A stretch of DNA of 64,000 bases from Fragilaria crotonensis (GCA_022925895.1 JAKSYS010000024.1:149880-213879), one strand, 5' to 3'; counted from the stretch's first letter, positions 30,784 through 43,234 are shown. Numbers and translations are program-made. The notes: a model not told the origin generated them from the letters alone.

Positions 30784-31104
30784 CCCACGTCACAGTAATA
30801 AACTACAGTGAGTCCTCCTGTAGAAGATTTTTGAAGACATCGGAAATTTGAATGGCTGACAAAACACGGAATCTTTGTTGTTGACTTCTGTCGGCGCTTT
30901 TCCTAACGCGCATGTCAACCCTTTGTCATGCCAGAAAGATAACTGCTACATATCTCCTTCTATCAGTGATTCATGTGTTTCCCTTGTTTTGAATCACTCG
31001 AACTTACATTACTTTGTATTCGATTACAACCTAGTAGGGTTGCAAATCTCCTTGAATACAAGTACACTTTTCTTCTTAATCAACACCAACAGAACTTTCT
31101 TTCT

Positions 31105-31786
31105 GTACGAATTTCGATCTTCAAATAGTCTCGAATGGACAAGTAACAGTGTGTCAGTATGATGACGACTATTTTGTGTACGAATTTCGATCTTCAAATA
31201 GTCACGAATGAACAAGTAACAGTATGCCAGTAAGAAGACGACTATTTGGTGTACGAATTTCGATCTTCAAATAGTCACGAATGAACAAGTAACAGTATGT
31301 CAGTACGATGCGACTATTTGGTGTACAAATTTCGATCTTCAAATAGTCGCGAATGGACAAGTAACAGTATGCCAGTAAGAAGACGACTATTTGGTGTACG
31401 AATTTCGATCTTCAAATAGTCACGAATGAACAAGTAACAGTATGTCAGTACGATGCGACTATTTGGTGTACAAATTTCGATCTTCAAATAGTCGCGAATG
31501 GACAAGTAACAGTATGACAGTAAGAAGACGACTATTTGGTGTACGAATTTCGATCTTCAAATAGTCACGAATGAACAAGTAACAGTATGACAGTACGATG
31601 ACGACTATATGGTGTACGAATTTCGATCTTCAAATAGTCACGAATGAACAAGTAACACTATGACAGTACGATGACGACTATTTGGTGTACGAATTTTGTT
31701 CTTCAAATAGTCACGAATGAACAAGTAACACTATGACAGTAAGAAGACGACTATTTGGTGTACAAATTTTGACCTTCAAATAGGCT
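31105..31786 (+). repeat. 73-bp tandem repeat array A, about 10 copies
   Basis: The unit starts GTACGAATTTCGATCTTCAA and continues to CGACTATTTGGT, period 72-73 bp. Each unit contains GACTATTTG and CAAATAGTC as inverted 9-mers about 18 bp apart, so every unit can form a hairpin or cruciform. It lies at the 3' side of the DUF6824-like gene. Confidence 0.95.
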
Positions 31787-31817
31787 ACTACATACAGCAT
31801 GTACGACTACGATGAAC

Positions 31818-33412
31818 TCATTTCTTGCATTCTTCATCCGAAGTACTGTAATTGCCGTCCCGAATTAATGTTTGCTTCCAAACACTTTGTCTATTGAAAC
31901 ACACGTTGCACCACCAAGTGTTTTCGAGCTTTCTCTTTTCATTGCAACACATGGAACATACATGCTTCTTACATTTCCGACACGAGTGCTTTGAAGGCTT
32001 ATTGCATTCAATACAAGCATCATCCTCGTCACCAGCTTTCTTACTTCCTGTCATCCGCTCTTTTGAAGGCTTATTGCATTCAATACAAGCATCATCCTTC
32101 TCACCAGCTTTCAAACTTCCTGTCATCCGCTGTTTTGAAGGTTGCTTGCATTCAATGCCAGCATCATTGTCGTCACCAGCTTTCCTCTTTCCCGTCACCG
32201 TACTTTGTTTCCCAAAGTACACTGATTTCCTTAGACGATCCCGAACCTCTTTCCTTACTTTTTCTGTGTTGACACCTTTCCAAACGTTTTCCTCTTTATT
32301 GACAAAGATGTAACCTTTTTTCCGCATCTCCTCTAGCACTTCACCTGCAATATTGTCCTTAGCGCTTTCTGTTCGACTTTCAAACGTGGCATCTGCAGCT
32401 CTTCGGATTATCCGACGGAAAGCCATGTTTGGTGGATGTCCCTTTGGTTCATCGCGTTTACGTACTACAATACCATTTGGCGGTAGAGATGTACTTTCAA
32501 ATGGACCTGGTCCGGCCTCCAATTCATTTATTGACGGCGTCATGCCCTCCCCTTCTTTTTCGTTACACACACGTTTCATTCGCGATCTAATATACGCCAT
32601 TCCACCATCGTATGTTTTTTCCTTCCACCCTTTTTTTTCTGTCATCTCGAGGAAACGAAATCCCTCCTTTTTTAGAGTTGTGTAAATGGTACGCTGCACC
32701 TCATATTTTTCTGCCTGATTAGCTGCTGACAAGTGCATTTTCTTGAAGTCCAATGTGCGATCAAGGTACGGAATGCATTTGCGGTGCCCCTTCCCACACA
32801 GTACATCCTTTTTCCCAGGTTTGGCGATTATCGAAACACTTTCATTTTCCTTTTCAAAATTATCGCGTATAAACTTCAACGCATTTTCGACAAATGGCAA
32901 TGGAGACTTCTCGTGTGAAAGAGCAAGGATTTGCCAACACAGATTCTTCTTCTCATCTTCTGATGCAGCATATTCGAAGTCCTTCTTTAAACTTGAAATA
33001 AATGTAGCAATATGCTGTATAGACAATGGCACAAATTCACTTCCCTGCGAGAGCGCCGTGGTCGTATGTGCTCCATCAGGCATCTTTTCGGTGTCTTGAA
33101 TCTTTTCTGGTGATGTATGATCTTGTTCCTGTACTGCCTCTGCTTCACCCTTTCGTGCTGGCGACTTCGTCAACGATGGATCATCCTGCTTTCGCTGGCC
33201 TAGACCACCCGACTGCTCTTCACCACTATCCGTCTTCCCTTTTTCTTTGTTTGTCGAGGCTTTCGCGAAGTCTTTCGCAACCGCTTCGCTACATCATCAT
33301 TATTCATCTGGCACAAATCTGTTTCCCTGCCAAGCAACACTCTTTCTTTCGACAAAGGTTGCCACTGCAATATCTTGGCTAAATCAGGAAACGCATGTCG
33401 TGGTCCGGGCAT
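31818..33412 (-). CDS. protein with two DUF6824-like domains and Cys-rich C terminus
   Basis: An open frame runs 33173-31818 (no ATG until 33083). A separate ATG at 33412 opens a frame that probably belongs to the same gene, joined by a small frameshift or intron near 33280-33300. The first domain has DVLCGKGHRKCIPYL, where diatom DUF6824 proteins have DVLxGRG, and FLEMTEKKGWKEKTY. A second, weaker copy has PNGIVVRKRDEPKGHP and YIFVNKEENVWKGV. The C terminus has three tandem units of about 27 residues with (A/C)xIECxxPSK, ending in CRKCKKHVCSMCC...WWCNVCF, which looks zinc-binding. DUF6824 proteins are abundant in diatoms and function is not established. Inside this element it may be a DNA- or chromatin-binding accessory protein; that is inference. 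Confidence 0.65.
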
Positions 33413-33439
33413 CGTTAGTTTCCAACGAAAGCGACCGTT

Positions 33440-35473
33440 CTATCCCCTTGCTGGGACGAAGATATTTTTGTACTCATGAGCTTCTTCTCGAACCGACCCA
33501 AAGTTGCTGCTTGCTATTCTGTCAATCAGTTGAAACAAGCTCACGTACACGTCATGCAAATAGTGAGCAAATTTTCGTGTTGATGTGGGAATGTTCCTGC
33601 CCATGCCCTTGACATTGTCATTCCTGTCAAAAGTGATGTCACCTTTCACATTCCCACTCGTGTCGAATGTGACGTCGTGCACCATGACACAAAAATCGCG
33701 GATGAAAATCAATGATTTTAAACCACTTTGCGCCACATCCTTTGACGTTTCCTGAATTAGAATGTAATCTGGCGGTAAACTCAACGGTCGGAAGCGCCCC
33801 CTTCTCGATGTCACATGTCTCATTGTTCTTGTCAGTGACGACACAACCAAAATTAACGCTTTGCCGTGTGAAACCGACGTAAAACGAATGCATGTTGAAA
33901 AACCATGGTGCAACAACCTTGTCTTTCCATGGTGAGCTTTCCCTTTTCTTTTCTTCTTTTGGTTTTCGTGCTTTTGCATTTGGATCATTCTCAGGACTGA
34001 GTATGAAGTGCACCAATTTGAGGAAGAACCGGCAAATTGGCGGTGGGTCAGAACGGCGACGTTTTCCAGTTGGATCAAACAAAAAATATCCACATTTTGT
34101 ATCGTTATCATTGTTCCCAGTTTTTCCACAATTCACCGCTACGAAAACAGTCCATGAACAATCTTCATCCTCTTGTGCAGGAATGACAATAAACGGCTTC
34201 GTGAGGAGATCCTTGTGTTGTATAATGAACTCCACCACCAGAATTGTTGCCTCCATAAACCTCTTTTGGTCAATCTCGTAATGAAAGATGTGGTTTACAA
34301 ACTGTCTTCTCTCTGTATCGGTTTTTAGGTCGCGAACCGAAGATGCAACGTTCCGTCCTTCAATGAAGGATGTAAAAAAGGCTCTCCATTGTTGACACCT
34401 CAGTCATGATCTTACAAGGAATGATGGTCAGGGTCGACCAAATTTCAGCTTTACAATACCGCTGCAGCCATCCCAGAGCAATGTCCACAAAGTCTGGAGA
34501 AAGAGCGTCACCTTTGCGCGTAAGGCAACGATCTATCCAAGTCAGACGAGCACTTGGACCTTGGAATAGGTATTTTTCCATTATCGAGTTCTTCGGATGG
34601 AAGGCCTTGTCATCCCAAAATTCACCCGAGTAACAATCATAAGTTGGTGTACAAAATGTTGCCTCTTCGTATGTTAAGTTTCCCGGGAAGAAGGCATACA
34701 CGGATGGACAATCAATGGTGTTGTCATTGGGATTGTTGAACAACCTTTTCAATACTATCTGGTTTCTGGATTCTTGTGGGAAGGCAAAATATTCACGTGT
34801 AAGGCAAATCGTCAACCACTTCAAATCGTTGCTGAATCCGAGATAGTCCTTGAGTGGACTATCATCAACCTCATTGACAAAACAGTCTCTCAAAACTTTA
34901 GGAAATGCTTCAGTCCCTTCAGCCATTTCGGCAAAGTTGCGTCTTGAATAATAACCCCATGCCACTTTGTTCGCGGTCGGATTTGCTTTCAAATAAACAT
35001 TTACTTCATCAACACCCACCCTACACCTTACAACTTGATGCATAATCGAAAGCAAAAAAGTTGCCATTCCGTTGGCCTGATAGTCAACCTTTGTTGCCAA
35101 AAAGAACCAAAACAGCGTTCTCTCGTTGTACAAACGTTATAGCGCATATAGCAGTGGGTTTCTCCTTTTCCCATATACTAAGTGTCTCGCCCTTACCAAG
35201 GCAAGATGACAGTGACTTCCGATCTGAATGGTCGTCGAATATAACATGATACAATTCATAAACAGTATCACTCGCATTGTATTCATCTTCTCTTCCAACA
35301 AAGTGAAGAATACGATATTCCTGTAGGAACGTTGGTAATTGATCACGTGGAATGCGGTGGTGCCATTTCATCATCTCAATCATCGTCTTCATTACTGGGG
35401 GTTCACATCCGTCAAATGGATCATCGTCATGCGTACTGGTTGCCTTCGGCGCGCTCTTTGTCTTCGGGGGCAT
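33440..35473 (-). pseudogene. GNAT acetyltransferase-Ulp1 (C48) protease fusion, frame-broken
   Basis: One protein is spread over three frames on the minus strand, starting at ATG 35473. Breaks lie in runs: T5 near 35110, T6 near 34372 and G5 near 33790-33800. The N-terminal part resembles a GNAT acetyltransferase: AICAITFVQRENAVLVLF, then YQANGMATFLLSIM and ANPTANKVAWGYYSRRNF. The second part resembles Ulp1/C48 proteases: LSPDFVDIALGWLQRY, WSTLTIIPCKIMTEV, KPFIVIPAQEDEDCSWTVFV, FLFDPTGK and LIQETSKDVAQSGL. The catalytic His expected before Trp is Ser (CSW), and no Cys lies at the expected site after the Gln, so protease activity is doubtful. Ulp1-like genes on MULEs are known in plants; a GNAT fusion is unusual. 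Both domain calls rest on motif reading only. Confidence 0.55.
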
Positions 35474-35571
35474 ACTGAGGGAGATGAGTTGTTTAAGACT
35501 TGACGACCTTCAACATATACAAATCAGGTGCAGATGCTCACAGTGTCGATTGCACTAATTGTGTACAGATT

Positions 35572-37007
35572 CTGATCTTCAAATAGTCTTCTTAGACGAA
35601 GTAACCCGTAATTTCGATCTTCAAATAGTCACGAATGGACAAGTAACAGTATGACGGTACGAAGACGACTATTTGGTGTACGAATTTCGATCTTCAAATA
35701 GTCGCGAATGGACAAGTAACAGTATGACGGTACGAAGACGACTATTTGGTGTACGAATTTTGATCTTCAAATAGTCACGAATGGACAAGTAACAGTATGT
35801 CAGTACGATGACGACTATTTGGTGTACGAATTTCGATCTTCAAATAGTCACGAATGGACAAGTAACAGTATGTCAGTACGATGACGACTATTTGGTGTAC
35901 GAATTTCGATCTTCAAATAGTCGCGAATGGACAAGTAACAGTATGTCAGTACGAAGACGACTATTTGGTGTACGAATTTTGATCTTCAAATAGTCACGAA
36001 TGGACAAGTAACAGTATGTCAGTACGATGACGACTATTTGGTGTACGAATTTCGATCTTCAAATAGTCGCGAATGGACAAGTAACAGTATGACGGTACGA
36101 TGACGACTATTTGGTGTACGAATTTTGATCTTCAAATAGTCACGAATGGACAAGTAACAGTATGACGGTACGAAGACGACTATTTGGTGTACGAATTTCG
36201 ATCTTCAAATAGTCGCGAATGGACAAGTAACAGTATGATGGTACGAAGACGACTATTTGGTGTACGAATTTTGATCTTCAAATAGTCACGAATGGACAAG
36301 TAACAGTATGTCAGTACGATGACGACTATTTGGTGTACGAATTTCGATCTTCAAATAGTCGCGAATGGACAAGTAACAGTATGACGGTACGATGACGACT
36401 ATTTGGTGTACGAATTTTGATCTTCAAATAGTCACGAATGGACAAGTAACAGTATGACGGTACGAAGACGACTATTTGGTGTACGAATTTCGATCTTCAA
36501 ATAGTCTCAAATGGACAAGTAACAGTATGTCAGTACGATGACGACTATTTGGTGTACGAATTTCGATCTTCAAATAGTCACGAATGGACAAGTAACAGTA
36601 TGACGGTACGATGACGACTATTTGGTGTACGAATTTTGATCTTCAAATAGTCACGAATGGACAAGTAACAGTATGACGGTACGAAGACGACTATTTGGTG
36701 TACGAATTTCGATCTTCAAATAGTCTCAAATGGACAAGTAACAGTATGTCAGTACGATGACGACTATTTGGTGTACGAATTTCGATCTTCAAATAGTCAC
36801 GAATGGACAAGTAACAGTATGTCAGTACGATGACGACTATTTGGTGTACGAATTTCGATCTTCAAATAGTCACGAATGAACAAGTAACACTATGACAGTA
36901 CGATGACGACTATTTGGTGTACGAATTTTGTTCTTCAAATAGTCACGAATGAACAAGTAACAGTATGACAGTACGATGACGACTATTTGGTGTACGAATT
37001 TTGTTCT
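35572..37007 (+). repeat. 73-bp tandem repeat array B, about 20 copies
   Basis: Same orientation and unit as array A (GTACGAATTT[C/T]GATCTTCAAA...GACTATTTGGT). Variants alternate between TTTCGATC/TTTTGATC and ATGTCAG/ATGACGG in a higher-order pattern. It occupies the space between the divergent starts of the GNAT-Ulp1 and dioxygenase-like genes. Confidence 0.95.
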
Positions 37008-37160
37008 TTGACGAGTGTTCTGAGTGATGTCGCCCTTGAGCACTGACGTACTTCTGACACATGCGACGTGACAGAAAGTATAAACTCTGATCACATTTTT
37101 CCTCCTTCGATTCCTTGCCCAACGCTGTTGCGAATGGTTATCAAACGGCAGAAGCAACTT

Positions 37161-37403
37161 GGAAACCATCATGAGGACGTCAAAACAGGTCACTGTTATC
37201 TGTGACTCGGGGCACAGTAACAGCAGTTCCAACCTTGACGTCACAAAAAGCATGATGAGGAGTACGGTTGTGGAATGCAAATGTAGCAACGAGGAAACCA
37301 TCATGAGGACGTCAAAACAGGTCACTGTTATCTGTGACTCGGGGCACAGTAACAGCAGTTCCAACCTTGACGTCACAAAAAGCATGATGAGGAGTACGGT
37401 TGT
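37161..37403 (+). repeat. 111-bp direct duplication inside the dioxygenase-like gene
   Basis: 37161-37271 and 37293-37403 are identical over 111 bp with a 21-bp spacer. The offset of 132 bp is a multiple of three, so the frame is kept and a 37-residue segment (MRTSKQVTVICDSGH...) is repeated. Perfect identity points to a recent duplication. Confidence 0.95.
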
Positions 37404-38503
37404 ACAGAATGATACCACAAGTGAGAACATTGGCAAGACTGGAAAACGAGGTTTTCAACATGTATATAAATCAAGGAAAAAGTCAAGCATCACGACGCAG
37501 GAAGCATACAAGAAGGCAATAGAAAATGGCAAGCCAAAGAGTGTTTATGCAAAGAAGCGCAATTATTTGAAGAAGAAAAGGCTAGATAGTTTGATGCAAG
37601 TTTCGTCGTCCCATGAGCATTCACTGGGCAAAACACTGTTGCAGAACAGTTGTAAACCATTATTCTATAGTGGAGCCGATATGGAAAACTCAACGAGACT
37701 TCGCAAATGCATAGGTGATGCGCACATGCTGTTTGCAATCAATGATCTTAAAGTCATTGACACTATGTCTGGTGCCCGTTTGATTTTACCGAGTGGGGAT
37801 AACGTATTCACTTTGATCCCACGTCCGTATGTTGTTGAAAAACTTACAAGGGTTAACCAAACCATCGAGGCACTTCATGCACTTGAGGATGCAGAATCCA
37901 AAGCAGAAGTGCGTGGAATTAAACGAGTACCTGTTGCGGAAGATAATGGCAAATACACCACTGTTGGGTTAAAGCCAAACCGTGGTTCAACTGGTATTAT
38001 CGAGTCTTGGCCGAAAACATTAAGTGACTGGAGCAAGACACAAATCCGTGACTTAATGAAGAGGTGTCATGAAGTTGCAAAGGATTCATTCCAGGGAATG
38101 ATCTTCGAGGACTCCGTAGTGCCCAATGGTTTGCCGATTGGCCAAGTATGGTAGGTATGCCATCTGAACCAATTTGGGGTAGTCTTGCCTGTGGCAAAAC
38201 TATTGTTTGAATTCGCATACCGATGAGGATTTTTTCTATTCCTTGACAACCATTATTTCGCAACATGGATTGCAACCGGGTCGGTTTGATAAATACCGAT
38301 TGGATGCCGACGTAACGAACTACTTTGCATTTGCAGAACAAGGGGTTGCCGTGGCACTGAGGCCGGGAGATATGTTACTTTTCAATCCATTGTATCAGCA
38401 CTGTTTGACATCCCGCACATTGCAATATCAAGAGAAAGATGTGTTTTGTGTGTCGTTATACCTGAAGACAGCAGTTGTTGGAGGAAACAATAATACCAAA
38501 TAG
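37171..38503 (+). pseudogene. 2OG-Fe(II) dioxygenase-like protein, frame-broken
   Basis: The first frame (ATG 37171 to stop 38154) encodes a duplicated N-terminal segment, a Lys/Arg-rich stretch, and a central region with GARLILPSGDNVFTLIPRP and YTTVGLKPNRGSTGI. After a break near 38140-38152 (MVGMPSEPIWGSLACGKTIV continues in another frame) and a second at GTTTG (about 38203), the sequence reads LNSHTDEDFFYSL, then GVAVALRPGDMLLFNPLYQH. HTD and the later QHC fit the HxD...H iron site of double-stranded beta-helix dioxygenases, and RPGDMLLFNP fits the strand before the distal His. Such enzymes include the nucleic-acid oxidising TET/JBP group known from some transposons, but the subfamily is not resolved. 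It sits between arrays B and C. Confidence 0.55.
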
Positions 38504-39527
38504 TCGCCGTCGTACTGTACTGGTGATACTCGTACTGTGACGACTATTTGAAGATCGAATTTCGATCACCAAATAGTCGCCATTGTACTGTACTGGTGGT
38601 ACTCGTACTGTGATGACTATTTGAAGATCGAATTTCGATCACCAAATAGTCACCTTCGTACTGTACTGGTGATACTCGTACTGTGACGACTATTTGAAGA
38701 TCGAATTTCGATCACCAAATAGTCGCCATTGTACTGTACTGGTGATACTCGTACTGTGACGACTATTTGAAGATCGAATTTCGATCACCAAATAGTCACC
38801 GTCGTACTGTACTGGTGGTACTCGTACTGTGATGACTATTTGAAGATCGAATTTCGATCACCAAATAGTCGCCATTGTACTGTACTGGTGATACTCGTAC
38901 TGTGACGACTATTTGAAGATCGAATTTCGATCACCAAATAGTCGCCATTGTACTGTACTGGTGATACTCGTACTGTGATGACTATTTGAAGATCGAATTT
39001 CGATCACCAAATAGTCGCCTTGTACTGTACTGGTGATACTCGTACTGTGATGACTATTTGAAGATCGAATTTCGATCACCAAATAGTCACCGTCGTACTG
39101 TACTGGTGATACTCGTACTGTGATGACTATTTGAAGATCGAATTTCGATCACCAAATAGTCGCCATTGTACTGTACTGGTGATACTCGTACTGTGACGAC
39201 TATTTGAAGATCGAATTTCGATCACCAAATAGTCGCCATTGTACTGTACTGGTGATACTCGTACTGTGACGACTATTTGAAGATCGAATTTCGATCACCA
39301 AATAGTCGCCATTGTACTGTACTGGTGATACTCGTACTGTGACGACTATTTGAAGATCGAATTTCGATCACCAAATAGTCGCCATTGTACTGTACTGGTG
39401 ATACTCGTACTGTGATGACTATTTGAAGATCGAATTTCGATCACCAAATAGTCACCTTCGTACTGTACTTGTGATACTCGTACTGTGATGACTATTTGAA
39501 GATCGAATTTCGATCACCAAATAGTCC
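38496..39527 (-). repeat. 73-bp tandem repeat array C, about 14 copies, inverted relative to A and B
   Basis: The unit begins CCAAATAGTCGCCATTGTAC and contains GACTATTTGAAGATCGAATT...CCAAATAGTC. This hairpin module is the reverse complement, with small changes, of the module in arrays A and B; the spacer part (TGTACTGGTGATACTCGTAC) differs. The period is again 73 bp. It separates the convergent 3' ends of the dioxygenase-like and transposase genes. Confidence 0.95.
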
Positions 39528-39600
39528 CCATCCTAGTCATGATGTCGAACAAGAACGAAAGTCTAAGTCAACATTGTTATTAATTCTAAATGTACTACTT

Positions 39601-42600
39601 TTAAAAACTCCATGATGAGACATATGTTTTGCACACCTTGCCAACAGGACACCCCGAAACTAGGGACCCTTTGGGTGGTGGTTTCTCAGAAGCCATGTTG
39701 GCTTTCTCGGTGAAGATAATCTTGTCGAGTGCCTCCTCAACAAGAAGACCTCTCTCTTGTGGGCTTTTTGAGGCATCAACAAGACTAACTAGTTCCTTTG
39801 CTCTTGGCATAATGCTGTCGTACGCATTGTAACGTTCCAATTCGGATACGTCTTCATGGTGAAGAGCACGTGATCCAAAATCAATGCAGTCAGTTTCTAA
39901 ACTCGTAGATTCCATGAGGATGTCGTCATTGTCGTCAAGATGAGTATTCGTGTGCTCAGTTTCATGACCAGCGTCGATGAGTGGTTCCTCAGGCAAGTGG
40001 ATCTCTTGCGACATTGATACGGGAACAGTATTTTTGGCATTCTTCAGGGCAATCTCAACCTCATCCCTGGTGTAGTTTACGACACTGTCCAGTTTTGAGG
40101 GTTTTTGGAAAAGGGAGTCAATGGTACTTTCAGTGGCATTTCTGAATTGCTCATTTGAATTCTTCCCACACTTGTAGACACGATGGAATGGAGAGAAAGT
40201 ATGATCGTCATTCTTTGGAATAAAGTTTGGGCCTTTGCAATCATTCTCACGTATTGATTCCAGCTTCTGCTTTATCTCTTTCTCAGTTAGTGAGCAATCA
40301 CTCTCCTTCTTCATTGAGAAATAAATATATGATTTCCACCAACGTACTGAAATGTCGTGGTGACTGATGTTTGGATTGCTTGCATAATACTTCTTCACAT
40401 GCATCATGTGTGGGCAGATGACACCATTGCATTCGTAGTAGTTGCAGTCACACATCAGACAAACCCTGTTGTCAAAGTCTTGTGAGGTGACAGTGTACAC
40501 TCTGTGGAAGCATGGAATCAAAGAATGGACATCACGGTCAACTGACCGAACAACAAGCCATTTGAAAGGGCTTGCTCTCCAAGAAGCATAGCTCTCGCAT
40601 TGATCAAGAGCGAATTTCAACATGAACTCTGCAGGAAGGGTGACATCATTGACGGTGGGAGAGTTACTCCAGGTTGCTCTTCCAAACAGGGCACTAGCCA
40701 TATATCGTTGGTATAGGTCAAATTTGTTGGAATCGGTGTCAACTTGAATTTTGACAGATTTGTCAACACCATGCTGTGGAAGCACACAGGAAGGACCAGC
40801 TTTGATAGCATTATTTGTACCTTCGTGCCCAGAATTTGTGTTGGTCTCAAGTGTCTCACCCCTTCCTCAGATAAAAGCAATAACTCTGCTCTTGTGGAAT
40901 TATGTAATTGCGGATAAAGTGCAATATCTTTTCTCCACCGTCCTCCCCAAAAATTGCCTTAATAGTGTCTGATTTCAAGTACATATGTAAAAGGGCGTAA
41001 CTTCTTTGATGTTGACGATTCTTTTAGAAAAATGGTATCACAGATAACACACAGAATAAACATGTAGGTGTACTCACATTTCGTACTCGTCTTGGAAAAG
41101 TATCCCTCGGCGCATCCAGCTGTAGATCCAGGTTTTTATTACTCTTACCTGCCTCTTGGCGGCATCATCCTTGCCTCTCCGATAACCCAAGCCTTTACAA
41201 TTTCGTCGCCAGCCTTGATCAACAAGGTGCCACCCACATCGAGTACGTACTGCATTGACAAAATGTGTGGAGATGGCATAGTCAACTTGTGTCATTTCTT
41301 GGGAATCACCGTCAGTCATGATAAGTTTCACAGCATGTAGTGATTGTGCACCAAGAAGAACAGGAATGGCTTCTTGGAATAGCCAACGGAAGAACCAAGA
41401 TCGTTCATTCGGGGCAATGCACCTAACAACCACAGTCACCTTTCCATTTGAATCTTTCACAGAGAGTGTCAGCAATGGTCTGCTTTCATTGTTCGTCTCA
41501 TGAGTGCCGTCAACGCATACAACTTCAGGAAAAGCGTGGAACAGGCGCCTGCCTTCTGGTAAAACCCAACAACAGGCAATGAGTATATCCTGGTCTTCCC
41601 TTGCACCAACCGCAAGTCTGCTTTCCAAAGCATATTTCTTAAAAGTGGATGTCTCTGCCACCTCCAGAGGTACTGGCTTCTCGTGAATAGGTGAAGTGTC
41701 ATCATCAGTTGGGATAACAGAAAGGCTGGTTAGTTCACCTGATAAATCATGAGGAATGGCTTCAGTACGTGCAGCCTTTACACTGTTACCACGTAGTTCT
41801 TTTGATTTGCCATGATGATACAGACAGACATACGAGGCACCACTTTTTTTGTAAGTAACTCAACATATTCTCACAGGGTGAAGACTCCGATGCTGTTGTG
41901 GTAGCATGAACATTTGGGGAAGCCATGAAGTCTTTTGCCATTTTTGTAAATCCTTGCACATATGCCATCTGACCACGAGTAAAAATCTGACCCGTACGGG
42001 TTTTAGTAAACAGAGCCGCTTGGGCAGGCTGGATGTTGGCAACACTCATTGCAGCAACAGTTTCCAGGGTTGTAATGTCAAGAAAGCGTTTACGATTCCT
42101 TATTTCATTGGAAAGAAGAGGAGGATGGCCAGTGTGCTGATTGTTTCCAATTCCGCAAACAAGGAAAAAGCTATTATGGTCAATTCGGGAGTGTGAATTT
42201 GACACGACAAGTGCAGGAGTTACCACGTAGAGTTGAATTGCGACGTTTCAATCCGATGCCAGAACTCTTGCACCCACGGGCATTCTTCTTATCACCAGTG
42301 TAGGTGGTAACACGATAAGAATCGGTTCCAGTACTTTGGTTCGGTGTGCAGGACATTCCTCCTTCTTCTGATGAATACTGGCGGAAATTACTGCATTTCA
42401 ATACGCGTTGGTCAGTCAGTAGTACATCTGTGACATTGGTTGGGGAACGCAAACCATAACCATTGGAAACAAGGGCACAATTCCCAACAGATTTGGCAGC
42501 TTGGAGTAAGTCAGTGATAAGACTATGGCCTCCTGAATCCTTTCGAAATCCACCATTGATGGGATAAAGAGATGGACTGAACCGAATAATATGCTTGGAA

Positions 42601-42767
42601 CCCTTGTACATGGAGGTAGTGTACTGAAAGAGGTCGTACTCCGTTTCCAATGATGCATTGAAATCATCGGTTGCATGACAAAAATGACCTTTGAAAGGCA
42701 AAGAAGCAGTCCATGACATAGCCTTGAGAGCAGATAGAGTCTGGTCCACAGCATGGGGATCCTGCAT
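39601..42767 (-). pseudogene. Mutator-like (MULE) transposase with SWIM zinc finger, frame-broken
   Basis: The minus-strand gene starts near ATG 42767. An N-terminal zinc-type segment (SCTCRVKF...FFLVCGIGNNQHTGHP) resembles the WRKY/GCM-like DNA-binding region of MULE proteins. The DDE core shows VCVDGTHETNN, APNERSWFFRWLF, LIMTDGDSQEM and RTRCGWHLVDQGW. The C-terminal SWIM finger is CDCNYYECNGVICPHMMHVKK (about 40430). A 74-bp intron (41077-41004; GTGAGT...CAAAG) joins EYEI to SYALLHMYLKSDT. Frame breaks occur near 42195, in the A7 run at 41844-41850 and in the G4 run near 40858-40861. It would bind the element ends and cut and rejoin DNA. As read it cannot make full-length protein, unless the homopolymer indels are sequencing errors. 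Confidence 0.8.
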
Positions 42768-42770
42768 CAA

Positions 42771-43234
42771 TGGTACTTCTTGTTGTGGATGATCCTAAAG
42801 AGACCGAAACATGGGGTTGGCAACAAATTAATCGGTAGGTGGTTGCTATAGTAATGCAAGCAAAATGACAACAGATAGAGAGCAAACAAGAGCGAAAACA
42901 GAACAAGGGCAACAAGAGAAACAAAAGCAGCAAGGAGAGCAAGAACAACAAGAGAAACAATAATGACAGGGAGACAAAGTGCCATACCATCGTGGTCGTA
43001 AAATATCAAAATGATGAGTTTTGTGCGAGTAAACTCAAATCCACTACTGGTACCATGTTTTATACACATCTAGACACGATCATTTTTATTTCTATTCAAA
43101 CAAATGTGGAGCAGATTTATGTTCCTTATCTAGAACGTAGTTTTGCACAAGAGTTGGTTTGAAAAGAGGGCGGTGATAAAGTCAAAGAGAAAGATTCCGT
43201 GCAAGTTAAATTCCACAACTAAAGTGCTAAAAAA
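42771..43234. other. right inner flank of the large MULE
   Basis: About 42860-42975 is a purine-rich AAGAGCAA-type low-complexity tract; on the other strand it gives an apparent hydrophobic ORF that is not believable. The transposase promoter should lie here. No other feature was seen before the right TIR. Confidence 0.5.

Noticed and set aside
33440-35473. Spliceosomal introns as the cause of the frame changes in the GNAT-Ulp1 gene
   Set aside because: Protein similarity continues without a gap across each change, and each change sits in a homopolymer; there is no room for an intron.
31105-39527. CRISPR array
   Set aside because: Repeats of 73 bp are direct tandem units with no variable spacers, in a eukaryotic genome, and match a transposon-associated satellite.
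42830-43060. Very hydrophobic minus-strand ORF that looks like a membrane protein
   Set aside because: It is the translation of a purine-rich low-complexity tract (AAGAGCAA-type); Leu/Phe richness follows from base composition.
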